Positions 12,068-43,384 are shown, counted from the first letter of the stretch. The stretch is DNA of 64,000 nt from Larimichthys crocea (GCF_000972845.2 NC_040013.1:1788642-1852641); one strand, 5' to 3'. Notes: generated from the letters alone by a model not told the origin. Made by a program: numbers and translations.

Positions 12068-12596
12068 GTCTTTGTGTGTGTGTGTGTGTGTGTGTGTTGT
12101 GTTAAGGCAGCGCTGTACGGAGACGCAGAAAAGGAAAGAGCGTGTGTGTGTGTGTCTGAGAGATGTATGTCTCTGTTTAGTATGTGAAGGCTCAAGGGGA
12201 GGTGGGGAAGCTAAGGAGAGAGTGGGAGGTGTCGAGTATCATTACCCATCCCCCCTGGTCCTCGCTGTCATAGTGTGTGTGTGTGTGTGTGTTTGTAGGT
12301 TTTGGTACCAGTGAGTGTGAATGTGTGTATGTGGGTGGTTAGGTATAAAAGTGCGGGTGGTTGTATCGAGTTATAAGGCGGCATTATTATTTTTTTCTGC
12401 AACCACGACGTGAACACGTGAGCAGCTGAAAAGTGACAACGTTGCCATGACAACAGATGCATAAACAGTTTGCAGAAGCTGTGCTTCTCCTTTTTTATTT
12501 TTTTATTGTTGTTGTTGTTTGTGTTCAAGTGGGTGTGAGGAGGATTACTTTACAGCCTGTCTGTGTAGTTACTAGGCAGATATTGGCCCACACCCG

Positions 12597-12639
<43 letters not shown>
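12068..12639. repeat. Cluster of GT/CA microsatellites
   Basis: Separate GT or CA runs lie at 12068-12096, 12145-12156, 12274-12294 and 12599-12639. Cysteine/valine-rich and histidine/threonine-rich frames across them are artefacts. Confidence 0.9.
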
Positions 12640-12641
<2 letters not shown>

Positions 12642-15104
12642 GAAGCACAGCTTGCCTGTGTCTGGCGTCGGTGTGGTGAGACACTGTTGATAAAGGGGCT
12701 CATGGTGGAAATGGCAGCTTATCCATTTACATAAGCTGTGTGCGGGGCTTGATAAGCTTTTGCACTGACTAAAACCATTCCCCCTCCGCTCCACCCGGCT
12801 CTGTCCACAACTTCGTGAGCAGTCCTCCCCCCTTCATGAAAGGGAGGCGACGGTGTCTCCCCCTCTCTCTCTCTCTCTGAGTGTATGTTAAGTAAAGAGG
12901 AACATTGAGTGAACAGAGGGTGTCTGTCTGTTTGAGTCTGGGGTGATCAGGGACAGCTTTGTTTTAAAGTCTCGATACTTTCAGGTCCATTTACACTGTT
13001 GTTGCTGTAATTGTTGAGGAAACATTAGGTGAAACACTAGACTGGTGCATATATGTGCACATAAGACTAGTATCAAGAAGCGACACATTGCAAAGTAGAT
13101 TTTGGTGCATAACAAAGTAGTAGCCTACTAGATTATATAAATATTTGTACTTTAACGAAAGAGCTGTACAGGTTTGTGCAGGAATGTGCAAAGTAGAGTT
13201 TAAAAAGTCGTTTTCATGGTCTGCAAGGAACTTTTTACCTGTTGGTTCTTCAGAGAAACATTTATTATCAAGTTCTTCCAATATGTATAGGTGCAATATG
13301 TAATAATTTGAATGTAAATACTGCAACATTGTGTAGATTGCTTCAAAAAGTACTTCAGTGAAGTTATTTATTACTTTATATGAAGTATTATCACATATGC
13401 TGATTGCTAAAAACGAGTTGTAGAATATTGACTTTTAAATTTAGAGTTGACACCACAACAATATGTTCGCTTATAGCAGCCATTAGTTAAAGATATATGT
13501 ATGTCAGGTTCACAGAAGAGGTGTTTTGTATCAAAGCCAGGTCACATTGCTGCAAAAGGATGACTTAAAGTCCTTAAAAGAAGCTTTAAAGGATTATTAA
13601 TCGTTAAAATGCACCAGAAAGTCCTGCAATTGTGAGTTTAAAAACTATTTTTCTTTATATTTACTTACCCAAATAACATTAAACAACAAAAAAAGGTTCT
13701 TAAGGATAAAAAAGGGAACCAGAGAGCGTGCAAAAGTTGAGAGTACGCAGAATATTTAAAAATGTGAATGACGAGTTAGTTGGACACGTTAATGTCTGTG
13801 GGGGTTGGAGGCCTTGTTGACGGAGGCCAGCAGCAGTTAAAATGTGGATATTTTGAAAGAAACTAAAGCGAGAGAACGAAAGATGAATGCGATCTGCTGA
13901 TTCAGCACCTCGCTGACCGTTCAGTCGCTCACTTTGTGCTGCGACAAAACTCCTCCGCATCGCCCATGAATGTGTTTCTTGTTATTTCTGACCATGCAGG
14001 GAGGAGTCCCCCCAAACTTTCCCAGCACACACTCGACTGTTTAACAGTTCTCCTCCCTCTCCCTTTGCAAAACACAAACCTCACCGTACATGGATATCTG
14101 GTAAAGATTGTTGGAATAACACACTGTGTGTGTGTGTGTGGAAAGCTGTAAAAACGTGGTGCATATGCATATATGTTCGTGTTGCTATTATTTGCCATGT
14201 AGGCCTTCGCACTGCGTGGGTTTGCCCTTTGCAGCTGATATATGAGACTCAGTGTACAACCGCATGCCTGCGTGTGGTGAACAAATGTGAACCCCTGCAT
14301 GTGAGTGTGTGTGTGTGTGTGTACATGTGTGTGCAGCAGATGTCCTGTGTGCTGTTCTGTTCTCCAGACTGGTTGGTCTTTGTTGCTGCTCCCTCGTGCA
14401 GACGGGCCTGGCCACGTGCTTTTCTGTCTGCAAGGACAAGCCACGCCTCTGTCGCTTTAATCTGTCAATTGCAGCAGCCAAACCCGCCCATCGCAACACC
14501 CATAGTCTGACAGGGTCCGCCTTGCTTGCTTGATGACGCTGCTTTTACTCACGCATACTTACCATGCTCCTCTTTTTTTAAAATGTTTTACTCACACCTA
14601 CCCTGTGTATCTGTGTAAACTGAGCAACACTTCCTCTGTAAAACTGTCCTTTTCCCTTATCTAAATTTAGGATTGCATTTCCTGAAAGCTTTGCTTTCTT
14701 CCTCTTCTTCCACACTGGGACAACAGTTAGTTCTCCTCTGCAGAAACACCCCCAGAAACAGGAAGAAGGAATGTAGTGAAGAGGAAAACAAGGGAGGGAA
14801 AGATCCAGCGGGGTGAGGAAGGGCTGAGTTTCGAAGTAAAGACTTGTGTTTATGAAGGAAGGATGTTCCTTTTATGGATGTAGTAATGACCTCAACTGGG
14901 CTCAGATCCCAACAGTGATATTCAAAGTAGTCGGTTCAACTGAAAAACAAGTCTAACTTCTACTTGGAAGCGATCAATCATCCCAGACAGTCTTAGAGGT
15001 AAACAGATGACACCGAAACTACACCTGATACTCCGAGCTTCTTTAAAACAACACTGCGGAGAAATGTGTATTTTTTAGCCCCCCCAGTTTCAGAGCTTAA
15101 TCCC

Positions 15105-15700
15105 ACTGTGGTAAATATGTTCAGCTGTACTCGAGTATTTGTTCCGATTACATTACTTATGATCACCAGCAGCAGTCAGCCCAGCTCGGTGTCTGTCTTT
15201 CAGCCTTTTATTTCACCAAGCTCTCACCAACCACTAAAAGTCAGTCCCAGTCTCTTCTTAGCTTCCTCCGTCAGTGTCCTCTTTGGCCTTTTCTCCTCTG
15301 CCATAGAGGTTGCTCCGGTTCTGGCACAACACTGGCTCCAATCTGCATCATCATTCCCTCTGCGTTCTGGCTTTTTCCAGTGGTCTAAACCTGTGGTACA
15401 AACACTAACACTCGGCCGGTCTCTGAGCTCTAACAAACTGAGCTAACATGAGCTAACAGCAGCTACAGCTGTCAGCTATTTGAGGCGGAGCAGCCGGAGG
15501 ACATCAGAGGGAAAACCAGAAAACATTTCCTCCATAAAATATGATCCAGTTTCACCAGAATCAGTGAAATAGTTGCTGCTGTGTGACTTAGTGCCGTAAA
15601 GCGTTACGTACTTCTCCCGACCCGGAGCCCAAAGTTACATAGTGTGAGAACAGACGTACGAATGACAGAGACACCGTTCACCTGATCACAGGTCAGTGCA
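15105..15700 (-). mobile_element. TLTEEA repeat family, copy A
   Basis: This is a minus-oriented copy of the family whose longest member is at 58.9-59.7 kb. It has the 5' block (GTTCACCTGATCACAGGTCA, 15679-15698 as read on the plus strand), the CGGGTCGGGAGAAGTACG block and the short frame [18 protein letters not shown]. That frame joins GLTFSGW through an in-frame deletion. It ends near a TTACCACAGTGG word. Confidence 0.85.
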
Positions 15701-17887
15701 GCATCAAAATAATAATCTAAAATCATTTCACAGTCATCTTATGGTATAAAAGTTGCACAGTGTTGCTTTGACGATCAGTCTCTGTGCGCTCATTTTGAAT
15801 CCCTGCCGTCTGACTCACACCTGATTAACCTGAACTCCCCCTCTCTCTCAGCTCCCTCCCCTCTTTCTGACAAAAACAGCCAGGTTTTTGCCCTCAGGTC
15901 CACAACTCCCTGCTGCTTTACATTTAGTGTCAACAGTAGTGGAGATGAAGAGACTTTATTGCTATACAAAGTTCACGCGCTGATCACCCGCGGCAGAGAA
16001 AGACAGGCAGCCACACAGACGCTGTTTGCTCATTTGTTTTTAGTGCACTAAAGGATGTAAAAAGTCGACTTTCATCCGACTCTGACCAGCTGATCATTTT
16101 GATTTGAAGAAAACTGTATAGATTGTTGCACATGATAACCCTCCAGATAAAAGATTAACCCTTCATATTTCTGTTCAGCCCTCACAGCACAGGCCTCCTC
16201 TGAGTCTCTGTTGTTTTTCCTGCCTTTCAAACCTGCGTGAGGGGGCAGGGAGCCCGGTGACAGACAGATCATCTGTTACCGAGCTGCTGTTTGACTCATA
16301 CAGTACATGCAGAGCACTCTGCGGCCTTTTTGCAACGCCAACTGTGAGCTGACTCACTGTCTATTGCCTGCACACTGTTAGCTATAAATGTTTTTAGTGT
16401 TGCACTAAACAAAAAAACAGCACACTCCTGTCATTTCCTGCTCTGCAAGAGATACAGCGAGGTACACTCACGGAACAAAACACACATTTTGATTAGATTT
16501 AACATCTTCGCATGGAAAAGCAGTAAACATATGTTAGATCTTTGCACAATATGTTCAGTAGATGATACACAGTGAGGTCTGTGAGTGATCTTGAGTGACA
16601 CTGCGTCTGGAAAAACTGTGAGCTGTGAGCTGTGAGCACCCCCCCGGACCAAATTCCTCCCCAGGATTTTTGGCATTGGAGACAAAAACCTGAACAAAAC
16701 AAGCCTGCTGCAACATAATAGCTGCAACCTCGTGCACACATGCATTCCCCCACACAAACTAGATGTTAATAATTAGAATAATATGAAGTGTTTTGAGGCC
16801 AAATACCAACACAGAAAGCCAGAGACAAAGAAAAGCAAGAGAAAATTAAGATTTAAGACCACAGTAGGGGGATAGAGCAATAGCTAGTGCCTCTTTGTTA
16901 TACAGCAGTTAACCAGCCGTCCTTTGGCTCATTAACCAACCTTTCCACTAAAAAACTTCTGTAATCAATTTGGTGGAGTTAGAGAGAGATAAATAAATAA
17001 ATAGATAGAAACTACTCCAGGAGCAGCATGAGACACAGTAAACACATTAAAATGAACCTATACCACAGTAAACATACGTAACCTATAAGATAAATCTGCA
17101 TTTAAATGAAACGTGTGCAAAGAAAGTTATGCCAAATTAGCATTTGCCTTAACACGCTCGACCTCCAGTCAGATTTCAGCCTCATAGGGTCAAAAACTGT
17201 GACCACCAAACGTCTGGGAAACCAGCAGAGCGACCTGCAGGTCTCAGCTGTTAGACCAGAACTATCCGCATGAACAGATCTCACACGTATCGTTCTTTAT
17301 TTGTGTGCATCAACATTTTAATATCAAATACTTTGTGTTTTTTGGTACCCAGTTGTGTCAACCTCTAACACAGTTTGGTAGCCTGTAATTTATTCCTTCA
17401 GTAATCACCTTAGCTGTGCTGCAGTGATGTATCCATTTACAGTCAGATGCATCGTGCGGTTTGTTTTGATGCTCTGCTCAAGTGGCCTTGACGACCTCCC
17501 TCACCTCTCCGTTCAATGATTCCCTCGTAGCTGCAGCTATGTTTAGAAAGAGGAAACTGATATCGTTTCCTACTCTCGCTGCACCCATGTCACGCACGAG
17601 TACATGAACATGTACACAAACTTACATGTGTGCCACGCTTTGGGCTTTCTCCACACGTGCATGTACAAAAACACGCTCAGACAGACAAAGAAAAGGAAGT
17701 TAAAGACAAAGTTAAAGACAAATAACCTTTATCATGGCAGACGTGTCTCTTCCTGCACATTCAAGTACAGATCAACACCGCCCTCTACAGGTCTTCTGCA
17801 TCTGTCTTTCACACTGTGATGGCTCCTCTGCACTGTGAAAATGCAGAATTTAGGGTTAGAGTTACCCCATATGAATGCTGAGCTCTC

Positions 17888-19012
17888 AGGATGCAGGGTT
17901 CCTCATGGTTACTCATAGTTCCTCGTGTTTCCTCTTGGTTCCTCGTGTTTCCTCTTGGTTCCTCGTGTTTCCTCATGGTTCCTCGTGTTTCCTCTTGGTT
18001 CCTCGTGTTTCCTCTTGGTTCCTCATGTTTTCTTGTGTTTCCTCGTGTTTCCTCTTGGTTCCTTGTGTTTCCTCTTGGTTCCTCATGGTTCCTCATGGTT
18101 ACTCGTGTTTCCTCGTGTTTCCTCGTGTTTCCTCGTGTTTCCTCGTGTTTCCTCATGGTTCCTCTTGGTTCCTTGTGTTTCCTCATGGTTCCTTGTGTTT
18201 CCTCATGGTTCCTCTTGGTTCCTCGTGTTTCCTCGTGTTTCCTCGTGGTTACTCATGGTTCCTCGTGTTTCTTTGTGTTTCCTCGTGTTTCCTCATGGTT
18301 CCTCTTGGTTCCTCATGTTTTGTTTCCTCGTGTTTCCTCATGGTTCCTCTTGGTTCCTCATGTTTCCTCTTGGTTCCTCGTGTTTCCTCGTGTTTCCTCG
18401 TGTTTCCTCATGGTTCCTCATGTTTCCTTGTGTTTCCTCTTGGTTCCTCATGTTTCCTTGTGTTTCCTCTTGGTTCCTCATGTTTCCTTGTGTTTCCTCA
18501 TGGTTCCTTGTGTTTCCTCTTGGTTCCTCGTGTTTCTTTGTGTTTCCTCTTGGTTCCTCGTGTTTCTTTGTGTTTCCTCTTGGTTCCTCATGTTTCCTTG
18601 TGTTTCCTCATGGTTCCTTTTGGTTCCTCATGGTTCCTTGTGTTTCCTCATGGTTCCTTGTGTTTCCTCATGGTTCCTTGTGTTTCCTCTTGGTTCTTCG
18701 TGTTTCCTCTTGGTTCCTCATGTTTCCTCATGTTTCCTCATGGTTCCTCGTGTTTCCTCTTGGTTCCTCAGGTTTCCTCATGGTTCCTCGTGTTTCCTCA
18801 TTGTTCCTTGTGGTTACTCATGGTTCCTTGTGTTTCCTCGTGGTTACTCATGGTTCCTCATGTTTCCTCTTGGTTCCTTGTGTTTCCTTATGGTTCCTCG
18901 TGTTTCCTCATGGTTCCTCTTGGTTCCTCATGGTTCCTCGTGGTTCCTCATGGTTCCTCGTATTTCCTCGTGGTTCCTCGTGGTTCCTCATGGTTCCTTG
19001 TGGTTCCTTTAG
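17888..19012. repeat. 10-bp-unit minisatellite, about 112 copies
   Basis: About 1.1 kb of back-to-back decamers of the form KGTTYCYTNN (for example GTTTCCTCGT, GGTTCCTCAT, GTTTCCTCTT), with very few length changes; a 5-bp slip occurs near 18320. No unit contains a stop in any plus-strand frame, so all three frames stay open for 370-407 codons and spell a 10-residue SSWFLVFPLG-like repeat. The codons carry no sign of selection. Confidence 0.95.
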
Positions 19013-19089
19013 CTCCTATCCTGTCTCCCAGTTCAGGTTCTGGAGGAAGGCCACCCAGTCATCTTCAGGCGTTCTTTTTTGATAGAGTT

Positions 19090-19500
19090 TATAGTTAGAG
19101 CTGTCTCAGGTGAGTCCTGAACCATCCCTTAGTTATGCTGCTGTAGACCTATAAACTGCTGGGTGACCTCCCATGATGCACTGAGCTCTTCTCTCCATCT
19201 GTAAACACTCATGTCCCATTAGTGCATTTTACCAACTTAGCTTCTTACCCTGGAGATCTGGGATTTTGGTTGCACTTCCCGCTGTGGTCCTACCTATTAC
19301 TTTGCTGTTCATCGTTGTCTTTCTGAACTCAGCCAGTCTCAGCAGATGTTGCTGCTAGAGGTTTCTGTCTCTTAAAGGAAGTTTTTCCTCGCCACTGTCG
19401 CAAAGAGTTTGGGAACTGTCGGGTCTCTGTAAATAATATTAAGAGTACAGTCTAGACCTGCTCTGTATGGAAAGTGTCATGAGATAAAATTGAATTGAAC
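19090..19500 (+). mobile_element. LINE 3' end
   Basis: The segment contains the teleost tail phrases CTTAAAGGAAGTTTTTCCTC, GTAAATAATATTAAGAGTA and AGATAAAATTGAATTGAAC at its 3' end. It is a 5'-truncated non-LTR element with no coding part left. Confidence 0.6.
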
Positions 19501-19764
19501 ATCTTTTAGTTGTGTCACATGGTTTGATCTGCACACACAGGCTTCTCATTCAGACGTGTCAGATGCCTGGATTATAATCCAGAGACAGAGACAATGTGAC
19601 TCATTTCACCTTCATCACCAGTAAAGATCAAAACCTAACACACTGTGAAATGACCTTTAATTCAGCTTCATAGGATAAAGATAGAGCAGTGGCTCTGTTA
19701 CTGTTTAAGCAACATTGTGTAGAAACTGGTATTTTTGTGATTTATCGCCTCAGAGTGTAATCTT

Positions 19765-19945
19765 TTTATTTCACCAAGCTCTCACCAACCACTAAAAGTC
19801 AGTCCCACATTTACTCTTGTCCGGCGGCTTCTTGCTCGCTCACTCTCTCCTTTTCTCTTCTTAGCTTCATCTAGGTCCTCTTCAGTTTGTTCTCCTCTGC
19901 CATTATGTCCATAGAGGCTGCTGTTACACTGCCCGTTCACCCAAC
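19765..19945 (-). mobile_element. TLTEEA repeat family, copy B
   Basis: A minus-oriented fragment covering the short-frame region. The frame is broken by an in-frame stop where other copies read TLTEEAKK. Confidence 0.8.
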
Positions 19946-20304
19946 ATGAGCTTATACACTCCTGGTTAGATGTTTAACTGCTTTTTGTTGTCTCCGTATT
20001 TGTGCAAAGACAATAAAGTTGAATCTAATCTGATATATTTGACTCCCAGTTTTTTATTGTGCTTTATGCATATTAATGTTTTAGCCATAGAGGCTCATTC
20101 ACAAGTGACGAGAGTGTGTGTCAGGGGTCAGTTTGTGCTCAAACTAACTGATGCGCATTCGAATAAACAAAATTCGGAAGCCATCTGTGCACGTCAGCAC
20201 CGTGAGGTGAACGTGATCCGTGAAAGTCACAGTCAGTCTGGTGCACTCATCAAATCTCATTTTGTCTTTTCACACACACACATATATATATCTATCATAC
20301 ATTC

Positions 20305-20490
20305 ACAAACACACACACACACACACACACAGCTGCATAAAGGCAGTCATAACTGTTTTGAATAATTGATCGCTAGTGAAATTGCGTGGCTCTAATGTTT
20401 CCATGCTGTCATTGTCCCTGTTTCGGGTCGATGGGTGGCGAGGAAAAAGTAAACTTCTCATGCGAGTTGCTCATCATGTACCAGCCCCCT

Positions 20491-20522
<32 letters not shown>
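20305..20522. repeat. CA/AC microsatellites
   Basis: CA runs lie at 20309-20331 and AC runs at 20493-20522, about 150 bases upstream of the first tmc1 coding exon. Confidence 0.9.
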
Positions 20523-20524
<2 letters not shown>

Positions 20525-20675
20525 CTCTCATTGCTATGGCAGTGTGTGTGGGCTTGGATAAGGTGTACCCTCCCTGTGAAGATGCAGAAGAAGCAGAGAG
20601 ACCACTGAAACCCTGCAGGAGTCCGCTGGATGCTGGGGCAACCACTTCAAGGGGGTACAGGACCATGAGAGGAAG

Positions 20676-30851
<10,176 letters not shown>

Positions 30852-31016
30852 GGGAGTCAGAAAACCATTGTACATATTACATGCACTTTATCGTGACTGT
30901 ACCGAGAGCAATGAGAAGCACGTCTCCTCCTGATTAAAAGTGTTTTTTTTAAACTGTATTCACGACAAACGTAAGCTGTAGACATTTCAAATTAGTACTC
31001 GTCACTTTGTTTACTA

Positions 31017-31022
31017 AATAAA
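31017..31022 (+). terminator. tmc1: tmc1 poly(A) signal
   Basis: AATAAA lies 166 bases after the tmc1 stop codon, the first such hexamer downstream, giving a short 3' UTR. It is directly followed by a TLTEEA repeat copy. Confidence 0.6.
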
Positions 31023-31074
31023 TCTTAACTTATCTTAAATTTGTTAGCTGGGCTGCCTGTGAGTGTTGAGTGTG

Positions 31075-31290
31075 AAAAAGAGGAGGCCGGTGTCGTGCTA
31101 GAACCAGAGCTGGACAATTGGGCAATGTAACCAGGCTCAGCAGCTTCTGTGGACGTAATGGCAGAGGAGAAGAGGCCGACGAGGATGCTGACGGAGGAAG
31201 AAGAGAAAAGGAGAGAGTGAGCGAGCAAGAAGCTGCCAGACAAGAGTAAATAGTAAATACTCGAGTACTGCTGTCCATATTTACCACAGT
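31075..31290 (+). mobile_element. TLTEEA repeat family, copy D
   Basis: A plus-oriented fragment with the CCGGTGTCGTGC block and the frame MAEEKRPTRMLTEE, then a premature stop. It ends at TTTACCACAGTGG, as do other copies. Confidence 0.8.
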
Positions 31291-32779
31291 GGACCTTTAA
31301 CTTTGGTTGTTTACCTTTTTTAGCGACGCAGAATACTGAGGCGCTGAGCACGGCTGTCCCTGGACCTGCGACTGGGCCAAAGTATTAAACAATTCATTAG
31401 ACATGGAAGCCATTTAACCTGGCGAACGAGGCTTAAATGGAGCTCTCTCTCTCATCTCTGGCTGCACTCATGCACTTAAACTGGCATCAGTTTTTCAGCT
31501 GTCTAACATAGATAATACACTGAGTGACACAAAAGAGGTGAGGAGGATTATTCTTTTTTTTTTTTTTTACTTTTAGATTAGCGCCATCTCCTGACCTTCA
31601 TCGTGTGGCATGAACGTCTGACTCGTATCACCCGGTAACGACATATCCGATGTCCAAACACGGAGTGGACCTGTCAACCAATCATTTAGCCGACCTGCCA
31701 GTCAAATGTAAAGGTCAAACGCTCATTTATAAACATCGATAGTCTGTCAAAGTCTCCTTTTATTGTCTTGATTCAACGTGTTCGATGTATGAATCGTCAC
31801 TGAGGAGAAAGTGTTGCGTCTAAATCATTCGAGACAAGTCAACAAGTTCATAACGCTGCTCGCATTGAGTCACAGTTCCAATTAAATCCACTTCCAGTGA
31901 AGCTCATGATCAATTCATGGCAGGTAAGCATTAAGTATTAATTCTGCAGTTATTTGAGCCCCTATGTTTTATTCTTTCATCGCCGGCCAAGCGCTGTCAG
32001 TCACATTATTTGTGACTGAGGTGACATTGATAAGAAAAGCCTCTATCTCCTCTGTACTGGAGACTCTGTCATAGTCTACCCTACTACTCTTATTTATCCA
32101 GGTAACACCAACCCACCTGACGCCTGTCTGTCTCTGCATTTTGGCTCCGTCCCAGTCTCCCTCCATGCCGGTTACAATGTGGCAAGAAAACTGAGCCATG
32201 ACAGGTTAGACATTACCGGATATCTCAATGTCCGCTGTACTGCGATGAGCATCTTTTATTCACTAACAGCGATGAAGGGAAACAGTGATTTGACTGCTCG
32301 GATGGTGTCCAGTTTTCCTTTGGAGAGCAAAGGTCGGCGTTGAGTCTCAGTGAGAACTTAGACGCTTTTTAGTTAATGGATCCTAATAAATGCATCTAGG
32401 CCTTCTCCGTGTGCACTGTAGTGAGAGGGAGGGATGAAGACTGGTGGAGAGGAGCAAGGAGGACATCAAGCTTGGCTTTCCAGGTACAAGCCTTCAAATG
32501 AGTATTCATACAACCCCCCCGGAAGTGTGTTGCTCTTTGTGTCAGCAGCCTGCCGTCTCCTGTTTCCTCCTGCATTATTCAAAAGGTCAGATCTGACATT
32601 TGACCATAACCACACGGGTAGTAGCTGTAACTTAGTTTAAAAAACGCACAATGTGGGTAAGTGTAGCCGCAATAGTTCAAAGATCGTAACACAAAGAGGT
32701 CATTTCATACGAAAAAGGCGGCTTGATTTTGTTTCACATCGCTTCAGAAATGCCAAAAAACTGCAGTTCCTCTAACGTC

Positions 32780-33040
32780 CACTTGAGGCTGGCTCCAGAA
32801 GTGAGTCAGTCTCCATAAGTCCCCATGTCCAAATGTCCAACTTCACAGCAGAAATAAACATGTTTACAGCCTGGTACAAAAAACAGTTTTGGTCTCTGTA
32901 GCTAATTTCCCCGTTCATGACAACTGTACTGAGGGTGAATTTATATACAACTCACCTGTTCACATTATATTAAGGCTTAAAGTTATGCAGGATTAAGAGC
33001 GTGGACGCTTTGATTGACAGGTGGGTGTGGTTACAGGTGG
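32780..33040 (+). mobile_element. Dispersed non-coding repeat family 2, copy 2
   Basis: An inverted-orientation relative of the copies at 11.3 and 63.0 kb. It has GGAGACTGACTCACTTCTGG-type sequence (as its complement), then the CAGCAGAAATAAACATGTTT block and GAGCGTGGACGCTTTGATTG. It is about 260 bp long. Confidence 0.8.
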
Positions 33041-33119
33041 CTTGTTTGAGGAACCAGGTGTCATTCAGTCCACCTCAGCTCCATGATGATCCAGGTCTTT
33101 GAAGATCAAAATGGTTCTT

Positions 33120-33480
33120 CAGAAACCTGATGGTGGCTCAGAGCTGTTAGTGTTTGTACCACAGGAGCCGGTGTCGTGCCAGAACTGGAGCTGGGCGAGC
33201 AGCGGGCTCAGCAGCCTCTACGGACATGATGGCAGAGGAGAAGAGAGTGAAGAGGACGCTGACGGAGGAAGCTAAGAAGAGAAAAGGAGAGAGTGAGCGA
33301 GCAAGAAGCCGCCGGACAAGAGTAAATGTGGGACTGACTTTTAGTGGTTGGTGAGAGCTTGGTGAAATAAAAGGCTGAAAGACAGACGCCGAGCTGGGCT
33401 GACTGCTGCTGGACTAGGCAGTGATATCAGCTGCTGCTGGGGACCTGGCTGATGATTGGCTGGTCCATATTTACCACATG
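33120..33480 (+). mobile_element. TLTEEA repeat family, copy E
   Basis: A plus-oriented copy with an intact short frame, [18 protein letters not shown] then [15 protein letters not shown] and GLTFSGW before a stop. It ends with CATATTTACCACATG. Confidence 0.85.
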
Positions 33481-34075
33481 TTTACACTTTCTATGTAATG
33501 TTGCTTTAATAAATAACTTGAATAGTGTTAGTTATAGTTTCACTTTGTGTCACTGCGACTTGTTTCACTTTTCACTTAAGCTTTCATCTAACTTTAATGG
33601 AGGCAGACTTTATGTCTACATTTACATTTACTCTGGTGTCTTCTTACCGCATCTTTTTTTTTTTGTTCTTGAATAATCACATACATCATATGACGATGAT
33701 ACAAGTTGTTAAACATCATCCAATTAGAATAAAGATGAAGATTCGAGCGTGTGGACTGAATATGAGCTCTAATTAGCATTTTGATTGACACGTCTATTGT
33801 GTGATGGATTCTGTTGTTCCATCCCCCCGGGCTCTTGAGTATCATCCAATGCAGTGTGTGTGTGTGTCTTTGACGGTTGTCAAGGAGTCCTAAACAGAGG
33901 CGCACCTGTTCCCACACAGTGCGTGTGTGTTTGTGTGTGTGTGTATTATTGACACAGGACCTTCACAGGTGTATCAGCTGCTCGCACTGAGCGACTCATG
34001 GATGGAGAAGAGGCAGAAGTGAAGAGAGGCGCAGGATAAAGAGAATAGAAACAATTAAAAAAGAAGACAGAAGAA

Positions 34076-42077
<8,002 letters not shown>

Positions 42078-42488
42078 AATTCAAGATTCATGGACTAAAA
42101 TTCCAGAATACACCTACAGTTCACCACAAACAACCACCAAGGCAGTCTGAGTCATACAGTATATGGAGGGTGCCATCAGAATAATCATAGTTTTTCAGTC
42201 CTGACTGATGAAAAATGATCATTTTATGTCAAGAAATGCCAACTGAAAGTCACACTACAGTCTAGTCCTATAACGGAGGTGGAGTTTCTTTGTGTAAAGT
42301 AAACGGACACCGACATCACTGTTTCATCTGTATTACTAGTATTACTACAACAAAACAAAACAGAGTGCAGTACTGTTTTGTAAATCACATGATCATGTTT
42401 GCTGCGTTGCAATAAGGGTCAACAGTTTTACTGATTTCATTTGGAAATCCCTGTAAATAGTAAAATGTCTTTCTATTTTTTGTATGAT

Positions 42489-42494
42489 ATTAAA
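42489..42494 (+). terminator. tmc2: tmc2 poly(A) signal
   Basis: ATTAAA, 412 bases after the tmc2 stop, in an AT-rich stretch; the first recognisable poly(A) signal downstream. Confidence 0.5.
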
Positions 42495-42644
42495 ATGATT
42501 CCTTTCTGGCAAAGTTCTATTTAAGTGGTTAAGCTAACGAACACATAACAGACATTACTATAGAGAACATGCTGTCCAAAACCTGTTGAAGAAACATTAT
42601 GTACGTTTTTTATGTTAAAATACCAGAATTTAAATCCTGTTGAC

Positions 42645-42865
42645 CCACACTGACCTGTGATCAGGTGAACGGTGTCTCTGTCATTCAGACGTCTGTTTCA
42701 CTCTATGTAACTTTGGGCTCCAGGTCGGGAGAAGAGTGTTTTCTGGTTTTCCCTCTGATGTCCTCCGGCTACTCCTCCTCACTCTCTGTGATTTACAGAA
42801 TTTCCTGATGGACAGTGAAGTAAACTGCTGACAACTGTAGCTGCTGTTAGTCGGGCTGCTTCATG
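42645..42865 (+). mobile_element. TLTEEA repeat family, copy G (5' half)
   Basis: A plus-oriented copy starting CCCACACTGACCTGTGATCA and running through GGGCTCCAGGTCGGGAGAAG to TAGCTGCTGTTAG. The short-frame half is missing. Confidence 0.8.
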
Positions 42866-43384
42866 GCCATGTGGGTTGCTGCTTGGGAGAAACACGGGTA
42901 AATATTGGAGATGCATGTTGCTCAAAACACAATGACCACATTACTGGGGTCTATAGGGATATTTATTTGTGCTGAACCTAACTGCTGTGAAACTTCTTGC
43001 TGTCATTATTTGGCAGCACAGACTGAATCCAGACTCGGATGTAGAAGCTGGTGCATGAAATAAACCATGTTGCACTCGTCAAGGTTCAGTGTGTTCAATC
43101 TGTCAACCTGTGTGAGCTCAGAGTCTGGAGAGACGACTCTGATATTTTGAATTCGGACTGCAGTACCAAATTTAACCACTAGCTGTCAGTGTTATACAAA
43201 GTCATATCCTTTTAGAGCATTGATGACTGATATTTAAATGATGGCATGGATGGATGGCGTGGAGTACATATCGTATGAGTGTCAGTCACAGGGTCAGCCT
43301 ACTCCACTTCACACAGCAGCTTCCCAGTGGCAGGATTATACAGAGGAATCTTTCTTCTGCTGCTGGACTCATGCACCTCTAGGG

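Larger units (their letters stand above)
7140..20575. other. Intergenic, zfand5 to tmc1
   Basis: About 13.4 kb with no coding exon that I could recognise on either strand. Contents are listed separately: a hAT-like MITE, LINE remnants, microsatellites, dispersed repeats and a 10-bp array. Stretches near 9.0-10.2, 12.7-15.0, 15.7-17.8 and 19.5-20.3 kb hold nothing I recognise. Noncoding first exon(s) and the promoter of tmc1 may lie toward the right end but were not located. Confidence 0.7.
31023..34075. other. tmc1-tmc2 intergenic region
   Basis: About 3.05 kb separates the tmc1 poly(A) signal from the tmc2 start codon. It holds two TLTEEA copies and one family-2 copy. The remainder (31300-32740 and 33480-33950) shows no gene, and any tmc2 promoter and noncoding first exon must lie here. 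A GT microsatellite lies at 33854-33868 and 33922-33945, close upstream of tmc2. Confidence 0.6.

Noticed and set aside
13929..14510. Overlapping frames of 71-171 codons on both strands near 14 kb
   Set aside because: Low-complexity GT/CA content, no splice context and no family resemblance.
17888..19012. Possible CRISPR-like array
   Set aside because: Units are 10 bp with no spacers, and the genome is a vertebrate's.
17875..19098. Three overlapping plus-strand frames of 373-407 codons rich in Ser, Phe, Val and Leu
   Set aside because: They are forced by a stop-free 10-bp tandem repeat; all three frames are equally open and none has splice or family support.
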